10,736 bases of DNA. Source: JAICNR01 sp035699465 (GTDB taxonomy: Bacteria > Gemmatimonadota > Gemmatimonadetes > JACCXV01 > JAHWKZ01). The position numbers were made by a program, and so were the translations under genes. The DNA lies in NCBI GenBank assembly GCA_035699465.1, contig DASSPT010000048.1:1-10736 (forward strand), read 5' to 3'. The notes beneath the pieces were generated by a model. It was not told the origin of the DNA, did no database searches, and saw only the letters and a program-made list of their open reading frames with translations. Shown here in pieces: positions 1-5,960 of this stretch; positions within the stretch are counted from its first letter, which is position 1, and the number at the start of each line of letters is the position of its first letter.

Positions 1-1
1 G

Positions 2-586
2 GCCGTCGGACTCGTGCTCGCGCCCCATTACTCGCTCCGCTCCATCGCCGAGTACGAGCGCTATGCCGAGGACGCACGGCCGAGCGGCTTCGTCCTCGAC
101 GTCATCCGCTCCTGGCACGACGATCCCGGACTGGTCGCGTATCTCGCGGCTCGGCTCCGCGAGGCGCTCGGGCGGTCGGACGGCGATTCGCGGGTCGTCT
201 TCACGGCGCACAGCGTTCCCGAGCCCCCGGAGGGCCTCGACGACCCGTACGCGGAACAGCTCCTGCAGACGTGCGAGCTCGTGGCGGAAGCGGCGGGGCT
301 CGAGGGCTGGGAGTTCGCCTTCCAGAGCGCCGGGCGGACCGCCGACCGATGGCTGGGGCCGGACGTTCTCGCCACGATCGCGAAGGTCGCCGACCGCGGC
401 CACAGCGGCGTGGTGCTGCAGGCCGTGGGGTTCGTGGCGGACCATCTGGAGACTCTCTATGATCTCGACGTCGAGGCGCGCCGCGCCGCCGCGTCGCGAG
501 GGCTCGGCTACACGCGCGCGGCGATGCCGAACGACGATCCAGGCTTCGTCGACGTCCTGGCCAACATCGTCGAGTCGAGGCTCTGA
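2..586 (+). CDS. hemH: Ferrochelatase, Bacillus-type (CpfC/HemH family), C-terminal part; 5' end outside window
   Basis: This enzyme inserts Fe2+ into a porphyrin late in heme synthesis; Bacillus-type enzymes act on coproporphyrin III. The frame is open from base 2 and stops at TGA 584-586, so the true start lies upstream. The GTG at 14 sits inside the family motif LAPHYS and is not a plausible start. About 194 residues are visible of an enzyme usually near 310-350. Motifs in order are LAPHYS, TAHSVPEPP with the probable catalytic His (codon 209-211), DDPYAEQL, FQSAGRTADRWLGPDV, and GFVADHLETLYDLD with the conserved Glu (codon 449-451). The tail AMPNDDPGFVDVLANIV matches the usual family ending. 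The QSxGxTxDxWLGPDV stretch is closer to the Bacillus enzyme, as I recall it, than to the proteobacterial one. A 73-nt gap follows before the next gene. The family call is very likely right; the coproporphyrin substrate is inference. Confidence 0.93.
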   Translation, partial: AVGLVLAPHYSLRSIAEYERYAEDARPSGFVLDVIRSWHDDPGLVAYLAARLREALGRSDGDSRVVFTAHSVPEPPEGLDDPYAEQLLQTCELVAEAAGLEGWEFAFQSAGRTADRWLGPDVLATIAKVADRGHSGVVLQAVGFVADHLETLYDLDVEARRAAASRGLGYTRAAMPNDDPGFVDVLANIVESRL

Positions 587-659
587 GAGGACCTGGGAAG
601 ATGTCTTACAACCGCGAATCCATGGAACGGGTACACTCATCGAGCCGGGAGGAGCCGAC

Positions 660-953
660 ATGGGCATTCTGACACGAGCGGTTGTATGGCGCTGGCTCGC
701 GCGCTGGCTCATGCGCGGGAGCCCGGCGGCCGTCGTCGCCAAGCTGGCGGCGGTGGGGGCGATCGGCGCGTGGCGCTACCACCGCAAGCGAAAGAGGCTG
801 GCGGAGCACGAGCCGGGAAGGATCGAAGCGGAGTACGAGGTGCTGGGGCCCGATCGCATCGGGCCGGGCGGGGTGCGGTCGGCGTCGGAACCGCGCTCGA
901 GCCCGAAGGGTAGTGGGGGAGGAGAGATCGATGAAGGTCCCCCGACGTTCTGA
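660..953 (+). CDS. Small basic protein of unknown function, possible membrane anchor (97 aa)
   Basis: I do not recognise this family. The start ATG at 660 is chosen because GGGAGGAG (647-654) lies a few bases upstream; the open frame extends further back only inside the ferrochelatase gene in another frame. The N-terminal third is hydrophobic and Trp/Arg-rich (VVWRWLARWLMRG, then AAVVAKLAAVGAIGAW at about residues 21-38). It could be an amphipathic or short membrane segment, though a Lys interrupts it. A strongly basic stretch, RYHRKRKR, follows and would be expected to stay in the cytoplasm. The last 45 residues are polar and probably disordered (Gly, Ser, Pro, Glu). Codons are rich in G/C at third positions, as in the neighbouring genes, which supports real coding. 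The next gene begins 24 nt after the stop, so the two are probably co-transcribed. Confidence 0.6.
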   Translation: MGILTRAVVWRWLARWLMRGSPAAVVAKLAAVGAIGAWRYHRKRKRLAEHEPGRIEAEYEVLGPDRIGPGGVRSASEPRSSPKGSGGGEIDEGPPTF

Positions 954-977
954 TCGATACATGACGAGGAGGAACAG

Positions 978-1808
978 ATGATACAGAGATTCCCATGGAT
1001 AGCAGGAGCGATCGCTTTCCTGGCGCTCGCCGGTCCGCTGGCGGCACAGGATCCAGCCGAGAACGCGCCGGTCGTCGAGCCGCCCTCCGCCCAGGAGCCG
1101 GCCATGGAGCAGCCGCCCGTAGCCGATCCGGCCGCGGAGCAGGCCGACGCGGCCCAGCCCGCGCACGATTGGGAGTTCGCGCTGGCTCCGACGGAGAAGG
1201 CTCCGGGCGCCTCGGCGACCGTGATGGTCGTCGACGGCGAACAGGGGAGCGATTTCACGATCGTGGTCAATGGTCTGCCGGCGGTCGACGAGCTCGACGC
1301 CGAGAACGCGGACGTGAACGCCTACACGGTGTGGATCGTGCCGGGCAAGGACAAGGTCAACGAGTCTGAGCTGGCGGGCGTGCTGACGGTAACTCCGGAA
1401 GGCACCGGCCGGCTCGAGGCCGAGACCGAGCTGGAGACGTTCGGTGTCATCGTGACCGCCACCCCGGATGGAGCGCCGACGCAGATCAGCGGCGTTCCGG
1501 TTCTGACGGGGATCCCGGTCCAGGCCGATGCGCCGCCGGAGGCCGTCGAGGAAGCCGCCGAGGGAGCGCAGGACGTGGCCGAAGAGGCCGCGGAGGTCGA
1601 TCAAGCCGCTCCAGAGGATCGGGCCGAGGAAGCCGCCGAAGTGGGCGAGCAGATGGGCGAAGAGATGGAGGACATCGCCGACGAGGCCGAAGACGCGCAG
1701 GATTCGGACCCCGATCTGCTGGATGCCGCCGAGGACGCCGCCGATGACGTTGCCGACGAGGTCGAGGAAGAGGCCGCCGAGGTGACGGAGGATTCGGAGA
1801 CCCCGTAA
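978..1808 (+). CDS. Secreted protein with beta-rich domain and highly acidic Ala/Glu/Asp tail, function unknown (276 aa)
   Basis: The start ATG at 978 is preceded by GAGGAGGA (966-973) at good spacing. Residues 1-24 form a signal peptide: an Arg-containing n-region, a hydrophobic core (IAGAIAFLALAG), and a likely cleavage near PLAAQ. Residues 25-63 are Pro/Ala/Glu-rich and low in complexity. Residues 64-182 look like a beta domain with strands such as ATVMVVDG, FTIVVNGLP, YTVWIVPG and FGVIVTATPDG. The YTVWIVPG...GVLTV...GVIVTATPDG spacing loosely resembles the extracytoplasmic domain of anti-sigma-K (RskA-like) proteins, a tentative comparison made by eye. Residues 183-276 hold 41 Asp/Glu among 94, one Arg and no Lys, with imperfect AEEAAEV-type units. 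No lipobox Cys is visible, so it is probably periplasmic or released. Cation binding or a spacer role is possible but unproven. It is the last gene before a strong terminator. Confidence 0.72.
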   Translation: MIQRFPWIAGAIAFLALAGPLAAQDPAENAPVVEPPSAQEPAMEQPPVADPAAEQADAAQPAHDWEFALAPTEKAPGASATVMVVDGEQGSDFTIVVNGLPAVDELDAENADVNAYTVWIVPGKDKVNESELAGVLTVTPEGTGRLEAETELETFGVIVTATPDGAPTQISGVPVLTGIPVQADAPPEAVEEAAEGAQDVAEEAAEVDQAAPEDRAEEAAEVGEQMGEEMEDIADEAEDAQDSDPDLLDAAEDAADDVADEVEEEAAEVTEDSETP

Positions 1809-1850
1809 CCCGGCAAAACACCGAATCTCAGAACAGCGTATCGTTCCACG

Positions 1851-1883
1851 ACCCGCCCCCGAATCCGGGGGCGGGTTTTTTTT
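1851..1883 (+). terminator. Strong intrinsic terminator between the secreted-protein gene and the dcw cluster
   Basis: CCCGCCCCC (1852-1860) pairs with GGGGGCGGG (1867-1875). G1861-C1866 can extend the stem around the loop AATC, and A1851-T1876 can extend its base. Eight T residues (1876-1883) follow directly. There is no A-run on the left side, so it works in the + direction only. It lies about 43 nt after the stop at 1808 and 10 nt before the -35 box of the next promoter, so it separates the two transcription units. Confidence 0.94.
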
Positions 1884-1893
1884 GCCCGCCGGC

Positions 1894-1923
1894 TTGACAC
1901 ACTCGAGCGGCTGCCCCTACAAT
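1894..1923 (+). promoter_or_regulatory. Sigma-70-type promoter of the dcw cluster
   Basis: TTGACA (1894-1899) is a perfect -35 box and TACAAT (1918-1923) is a five-of-six -10 box, with an 18-nt spacer. Transcription would start near 1929-1931. It sits directly after a terminator and before mraZ, and is the only convincing promoter in the window. The TGGG repeats described separately begin at the end of the -10 box, as expected for a promoter repressed by MraZ. Confidence 0.9.
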
Positions 1924-1968
1924 GGGGGTCACTGTGGGACGAAATGGGAGAAAGTGGGATCCAAGGGG
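1923..1968 (+). promoter_or_regulatory. Probable MraZ operator: TGGG direct repeats at 10-bp pitch
   Basis: TGGGA-type units lie at 1935, 1945 and 1955, exactly 10 bp apart. A looser copy, TGGGG, lies at 1923 (12 bp before) and a degenerate GGGGA at 1965 (10 bp after). Known MraZ sites in E. coli and other bacteria are short TGGGN repeats with 5-nt spacers just downstream of the mraZ promoter, so form and position both match. The first copy overlaps the -10 box and the last overlaps the Shine-Dalgarno-like AAGGGGAAG (1963-1971). A bound MraZ ring could therefore block polymerase. The operator role is inferred from pattern and place; the repeats themselves are directly visible. Confidence 0.85.
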
Positions 1969-2007
1969 AAGAGATGATCGTCAGCTTGCGGGGTCGTTAC
2001 GACGTAC

Positions 2008-2427
2008 CTGGGTCAGTTCAAGCACTCGGTCGATGAGAAGGGACGCGCCAACCTCCCGGCACGGTTTCGCGACGGCGAGGCGGGGGAGCAGTTCGTCGCG
2101 ACGCGGGGTCTCGGCCGATCCCTGTTCCTGTACCCGCTCGCGGAATGGGAGAAGGTCCTGGTACGTCTCGAACGCCAGAAGGCGCGCGTCGATCCCGAGC
2201 AGCGACGCAACTACCTCCAGCTCATGGAGCACACGGCAGACGCCGCGCTCGACGCCCAGGGGCGCGTGACGATCCCCGCGCATCTCGCGCGGCATGCCGG
2301 AATCAAGAAGGAAGTGCTGTTCGTCGGCGCCGGGGAAGTGATCGAGATGTGGGATCCGGGCACCTATCGCAAGTACGTGGGTGGCGCTGAGAAGGACTTC
2401 GATGCCTGGATGACCAATTTCCTGTGA
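2008..2427 (+). CDS. mraZ: MraZ transcriptional regulator; no standard start codon in frame (possible 5' frameshift)
   Basis: MraZ is a DNA-binding protein of the AbrB/MazE-like swapped-hairpin fold that assembles into rings and regulates its own dcw promoter. Both tandem repeats are visible: LGQFKHSVDEKGRANLPARF at the N-terminus and HTADAALDAQGRVTIPAHL in the middle, each with the D-x-[KQ]-G-R core. It ends FDAWMTNFL at TGA 2425-2427. The matching frame is open back to TGA 1975-1977 but holds no ATG, GTG or TTG before the first conserved residues. CTG 2008 is the nearest conceivable codon (139 aa), and ACG 1999 or 2002 are others. An ATG at 1974 with AAGGGGAAG just upstream is in another frame and stops at 2034-2036. 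Dropping one base, for example from GGGG 1990-1993, joins it to this frame and gives about 150 aa, a normal family length. The identity is secure; the 5' end is not. The first internal ATG (2224) would remove the first repeat and is unlikely. Confidence 0.88.
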   Translation: MGQFKHSVDEKGRANLPARFRDGEAGEQFVATRGLGRSLFLYPLAEWEKVLVRLERQKARVDPEQRRNYLQLMEHTADAALDAQGRVTIPAHLARHAGIKKEVLFVGAGEVIEMWDPGTYRKYVGGAEKDFDAWMTNFL

Positions 2428-2452
2428 GGCGCCGACGGCTGCGGGACAGCGC

Positions 2453-3397
2453 GTGAGCGTCGACGGGTGGAGCGAACACGAACCCGTTCTCTTGTCGGAG
2501 ACGATCAGTTTGCTGGAGCCACGTTCGAACGGCCTGTACCTCGACGGAACTCTGGGCGGTGGCGGTCACGCCGAGGCGATCCTCGAGGCCTCTTCGCCCG
2601 CCGGAAGACTGATCGGGCTCGATCGCGACCCGCGGGCGATCGAGCGCTCCAGGATCCGACTCGTTCGTTTCGGCGACCGGGTCGAGTTGCACGAGCGGAA
2701 TTTCGCGACGCTCGCCGAATCGCCGGAGCTGGCGGTCGTCCGACTGGACGGCGCGCTCCTGGACCTCGGCGTCAGCAGCGCACAGATAGACGAAAAGGCG
2801 CGCGGCTTCAGTTACCAGCAGGATGCTCCGCTGGATATGCGGATGGGGCCCAGAGGGGAGCCTGCACGGGACTTGTTGGCGCGCGCCGACATCGACGAAC
2901 TCACCGAGATCATCCGGCGCTACGGTGAGGAGCGTCATGCACGCCGCATCGCGCTCGCGATCGTTCGCGAGCGCGAGCGGCTACCCATAGAGACCACCGG
3001 CCGCTTGCGCGAGATCGTCGAGCGGGCGGTGCCGAGGTCGGAGCATCCGCTCAAATCGGTCGCGCGGGTGTTCCAGGCGCTTCGGATCGCGGTCAACGAG
3101 GAGCTGGAATCGCTCGCTTCGGGACTGCCTCAGATCGTCGAGCGTATGGTCGAAGGAGCGCGATTCGTAGTCGTCTCGTATCACTCCCTGGAAGACAGGA
3201 TCGTCAAGCACTACTTCCGGGATCTGGCCACCGATTGCATCTGCCCGCCGGGCCTGCCCGTATGCCGCTGCGACAAGCGCTCGGAGGCGGTCATCCTGAC
3301 ACCCCGACCGTTGACGCCCGCGCCCGCGGAGACCGAACGCAACCCACGTGCGCGCAGCGCTCGGCTGCGAGCCATCGAACGGCGCGCGGCTGCATGA
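2453..3397 (+). CDS. rsmH: 16S rRNA (cytosine-1402-N4)-methyltransferase RsmH
   Basis: RsmH (formerly MraW) uses S-adenosylmethionine to methylate N4 of C1402 in the decoding centre of 16S rRNA. The 314-residue length is normal. Visible motifs are HEPVLLSET (9-17), the SAM-binding loop DGTLGGGGHAEAIL (31-44), GLDRDP (55-60), and LDLGVSSAQIDEKARGFS with LDMRMG after it (about 103-132). HPLKSVARVFQALRIAVNEE follows from residue 198, then VSYHSLEDRIVKHYF (His244). The C-terminal CxCPPGxPxCxC cluster and NPRARSARLRAIER ending are also typical. The start GTG 2453 is chosen because it lies just before the conserved N-terminus, with a weak GCGGGA (2441-2446) upstream. It follows mraZ by 25 nt. A 10-codon mini-ORF (2424-2456) spans that gap and overlaps both the mraZ stop and this start. 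Confidence 0.97.
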   Translation: MSVDGWSEHEPVLLSETISLLEPRSNGLYLDGTLGGGGHAEAILEASSPAGRLIGLDRDPRAIERSRIRLVRFGDRVELHERNFATLAESPELAVVRLDGALLDLGVSSAQIDEKARGFSYQQDAPLDMRMGPRGEPARDLLARADIDELTEIIRRYGEERHARRIALAIVRERERLPIETTGRLREIVERAVPRSEHPLKSVARVFQALRIAVNEELESLASGLPQIVERMVEGARFVVVSYHSLEDRIVKHYFRDLATDCICPPGLPVCRCDKRSEAVILTPRPLTPAPAETERNPRARSARLRAIERRAAA

Positions 3398-3416
3398 AGC
3401 CGCGCAGGAGTCGTCC

Positions 3417-3869
3417 GTGAACGTCTACGTCCACGAGTACGAGAAGATCGAGACTCGAACCCGCCGCCGGGACAACTTCCTGCTGCGCTACCTGCCCATG
3501 CTGCTGCTGATGGCGGCCGGGATCGTCGTGGGGAAGATCTACGTGCAGTCGGTCGCGATCCGGTGGTCCCGCGACCTGATAGAGCGCAACGAGGCGGCGC
3601 GCGATCTGGAGCTCCAGAACCAGGAGCTGACGCGCTCGATCGCCGCGCTGAAGGCTCGATCGCGAGTCGCGCGTGACGCCGCCGACCGGCTGGGGATGGT
3701 CGTGCCAGGCGACGAGGACGTGGTGTGGCTGACCGTTCCGGCGCGGGCCCCCGTCGCCGCCGTCGCCGAAATCGACGCCGACGAGGGGAAGGGGGGAGCC
3801 GTGGCGGTCATGCAGGGGTGGCTCGACGCGCTCTGGCAGGAGGAAGCTCTAGCGCTCACGAGCCAGTAG
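3417..3869 (+). CDS. ftsL: Cell division protein FtsL-like, bitopic membrane protein (150 aa)
   Basis: FtsL works with FtsB/DivIC and FtsQ/DivIB to activate septal FtsW-FtsI. Family sequence is poorly conserved, so the call rests on position between rsmH and ftsI and on architecture. There is a charged cytoplasmic tail (residues 1-20, with RTRRR), one membrane segment (about 22-43, LLRYLPMLLLMAAGIVVGKI), then a Leu/Glu/Arg-rich coiled coil (about 50-85). ARDAADRLGMVVP (85-97) matches the IARxxLGMxxP-like signature of FtsL/DivIC proteins. A C-terminal extension of about 45 residues follows, longer than in most FtsL. GTG 3417 is chosen because AGGAG (3406-3410) lies 6 nt upstream; the open frame reaches back to an ATG at 3348 inside rsmH, but that would add a poor 23-residue leader. 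Mini-ORF 3394-3420 bridges the gap from rsmH. Confidence 0.85.
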   Translation: MNVYVHEYEKIETRTRRRDNFLLRYLPMLLLMAAGIVVGKIYVQSVAIRWSRDLIERNEAARDLELQNQELTRSIAALKARSRVARDAADRLGMVVPGDEDVVWLTVPARAPVAAVAEIDADEGKGGAVAVMQGWLDALWQEEALALTSQ

Positions 3870-3875
3870 CCGGCC

Positions 3876-5954
3876 GTGGAGCCGCAGCGCCTGAACGTCG
3901 CCCGCCGCCGCCAGGCCTGGCTGTACGTCCTTCTCCTCCTCTTCGGGGCCCGCCTGGCGTGGGCCTTCGTCGACATCCAGGTCCTCTCGCACTCCCGCTA
4001 CGTCGTAGACGCCCAGAAGCAGCAGAAGAAGCGGATCGAGATCCCGCCCGAGCGCGGGATCATCGAGGATCGCAACGGCGTCCCGCTGGCCGTCAACCGC
4101 GAGCAGTACGCGATCTACCTCGTTCCCAGGCACATCGTCGACGTCGACCACTTCGTCGAGCGGTTCACGGAAGTCGTTCCGTTCGACGAAACCGTGTTGC
4201 GGGAGCGGGTCGCCGAGGGCGGATGGTACCTGCGTCTCGTCAAGGGGGTCACGCGGGAGACGGTCAAGAGGCTCGAGGAGGCCGACATCGACGGGGTAGG
4301 GATAGAGTCGTACCAGGTGCGTCACTATCCGTACGGCGATCTGGCTGACGACCTGCTGGGCCGGGTCGACGTCGACAACGTGGGGCTCGAGGGAGTCGAG
4401 CTGTTCTACGACGAGCCGCTCCGCGGGACTCCCGGGTTCACCGTCCATCAGCGGGACGCCCTCGGCAAGGAGTACCCGAACTTCACCTATCCCGTCCAGG
4501 CCCCCGTCCACGGCCAGACCGTCCAGCTGACGATCGATCTCGGCCTGCAGGAGATCGTCGAGGACGCGCTGGACTCCGCCATGGAACGGACACGCGCCCG
4601 GAAGGGCAGCGTCGTGGTCGTCGATCCGCGGACCGGCGAGATCCTCGCGATGGCAAACCGCTCGCCGGAGGAGGACCCGGCCAGCCCCCGCAACTACGCC
4701 GTGATCGACCAGTTCGAGCCGGGATCGACGTTCAAGCTCGTCACGCTGGCGGGCCTCTATGAAGAGGGGGACACGGCCCCCACCGACTCCCTGTTCTGCG
4801 AGAACGGGACCTGGAGCTGGAACGGCAGGACCTTGCGCGACGTCCATCCGTACGGCTACCTGACCGTCGAGCAGGTCATCGAGGAGTCCTCGAACATCTG
4901 CGCCGCCAAGCTGGCCGACCGGCTCGGCGAAGAGGACCTGTACGACTTCGCTCGGCGCTTCGGCTTCGGGCTGCCGACCGGCCTCGACTTCCCGGGCGAG
5001 CCTCGCGGGCTGCTCAAGCGTCCGGACGAGTGGGGGGCGATGACCACCGCCTCGGTGGCCATGGGGTACGAGGTCATGGTGACCTCGGTCCAGATGGCGA
5101 TGGCGTACGCGGCGATCGCCAACGGCGGGGAACTGTTGCGTCCCTACCTGGTACGGAAGATCGTCCGTCCGGACGGAACTCCCGGTTACAGCGGCGAGCC
5201 GCAGCGCGTGCGGCAGGTGGTGGGACCTCGCACAGCCTCCATGATCACCGAGGCCCTCGTCAGGGTCGTCGAGCTCGGAACCGCCAAGAGCGCGCAGATC
5301 GAAGTGCTACCCGTGGCGGGCAAGACGGGCACGGCGCTGAAGACGGGTGAGCACGGGTACGAGAGGGGACGCTACACGTCGTCTTTCGTGGGATTCTTCC
5401 CGGCCGTGGAACCCAGGTACGTGGTGTTCGTCCGGATCGACGAGCCGCAGGGCGCGTTCTACGGCGGAGCCGTCGCGGCCCCCGTCTTCCGCGAGGCGAT
5501 GGAGGGCACCGTCCTGACGTCGACGATGTCCGACGCGCCGAGCCTCATGGAGCGGGTCCGCTCTCCCGATCGGGTGGTGTGGAGGGTCTCGGACAGCTTC
5601 ACCGCCCTGCCGGACACGGGGAGCGCGCAAGGGCATGTCGATCCGCCCGCGGACTCCGCTGCCGGATGGACTCCGATGATCGAGCCGCCGCGGGAGCTGT
5701 CGGACTGGGACCTGGGTCCGACGGTGGTCGACGTCTCGGGTAATCGGGCGCCGCTCGACTGGGATCCGCGCACGCAGGTCAAGGTGCCCGATTTCCAGGC
5801 CCTGTCGCTGCGGGAGGCGATTCGGCGGGCGAGCCGCCTGGGAATCGAGCTATCGTTCAGCGGGGTGGGCCGCGTGACGTCCCAGGATCCCGAGCCCGGC
5901 GAGGTCGTCGCTCGCGGGTCGACCGTGCGCGTCGTGACGGACGCGGGAGGATAG
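3876..5954 (+). CDS. ftsI: FtsI/PBP3-type septal peptidoglycan transpeptidase with C-terminal PASTA domain (692 aa)
   Basis: This class B penicillin-binding protein cross-links septal peptidoglycan with FtsW. A short basic cytoplasmic start (RLNVARRRQ) precedes the membrane anchor (about residues 14-33, WLYVLLLLFGARLAWAFV). The PBP dimerisation region includes RGIIEDRNGVPLAVN. The transpeptidase domain has all three active-site motifs: S284-T-F-K287, S338-S-N340 and K483-T-G-T486. A Pro/Asp-rich linker (about 555-635) leads to one PASTA domain from KVPDF (636) to VVTD (about 689). At 692 residues it is longer than the roughly 590 of E. coli FtsI, because of the linker and PASTA. Start GTG 3876 lies 6 nt after the ftsL TAG and has no clear Shine-Dalgarno nearby, so coupling to ftsL is likely. 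FtsI is favoured over PBP2 by its place in the dcw cluster. Confidence 0.96.
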   Translation: MEPQRLNVARRRQAWLYVLLLLFGARLAWAFVDIQVLSHSRYVVDAQKQQKKRIEIPPERGIIEDRNGVPLAVNREQYAIYLVPRHIVDVDHFVERFTEVVPFDETVLRERVAEGGWYLRLVKGVTRETVKRLEEADIDGVGIESYQVRHYPYGDLADDLLGRVDVDNVGLEGVELFYDEPLRGTPGFTVHQRDALGKEYPNFTYPVQAPVHGQTVQLTIDLGLQEIVEDALDSAMERTRARKGSVVVVDPRTGEILAMANRSPEEDPASPRNYAVIDQFEPGSTFKLVTLAGLYEEGDTAPTDSLFCENGTWSWNGRTLRDVHPYGYLTVEQVIEESSNICAAKLADRLGEEDLYDFARRFGFGLPTGLDFPGEPRGLLKRPDEWGAMTTASVAMGYEVMVTSVQMAMAYAAIANGGELLRPYLVRKIVRPDGTPGYSGEPQRVRQVVGPRTASMITEALVRVVELGTAKSAQIEVLPVAGKTGTALKTGEHGYERGRYTSSFVGFFPAVEPRYVVFVRIDEPQGAFYGGAVAAPVFREAMEGTVLTSTMSDAPSLMERVRSPDRVVWRVSDSFTALPDTGSAQGHVDPPADSAAGWTPMIEPPRELSDWDLGPTVVDVSGNRAPLDWDPRTQVKVPDFQALSLREAIRRASRLGIELSFSGVGRVTSQDPEPGEVVARGSTVRVVTDAGG

Positions 5955-5960
5955 GAGCTG

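Noticed and set aside
604..637. Possible promoter before the 97-residue gene (TACACT at 632-637)
   Set aside because: The -10 match is only four of six and no -35 box lies at a usable spacing.
606..1604. Long open frame on the - strand (332 codons) opposite the secreted-protein gene
   Set aside because: It is Arg/Leu/Gly-rich low-complexity sequence typical of a GC-rich antisense shadow. The + strand frame has a Shine-Dalgarno, a signal peptide and sensible composition.
1974..2036. 20-codon ORF from ATG 1974 as a separate leader peptide gene; its LRGRYD resembles an MraZ start
   Set aside because: The MraZ N-terminus is already complete in the other frame (LGQFKHSVDEKGR), so the resemblance is probably chance. 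It is better read as the displaced 5' end of mraZ.
1922..2269. 115-codon + frame beginning with ATG 1922
   Set aside because: The ATG lies in the -10 box, upstream of the likely transcript start, and the frame is an Arg/Ser-rich shadow of mraZ.
3233..3274. Cys-rich CICPPGLPVCRC in RsmH as a possible metal site or zinc ribbon
   Set aside because: This Cys cluster is a normal conserved feature of the RsmH C-terminal region and is not specific to this genome.
3837..3844. AGGAGGAA inside the end of ftsL as a ribosome site for ftsI
   Set aside because: It lies about 31 nt before GTG 3876, too far for direct use, and no start codon follows at proper spacing.
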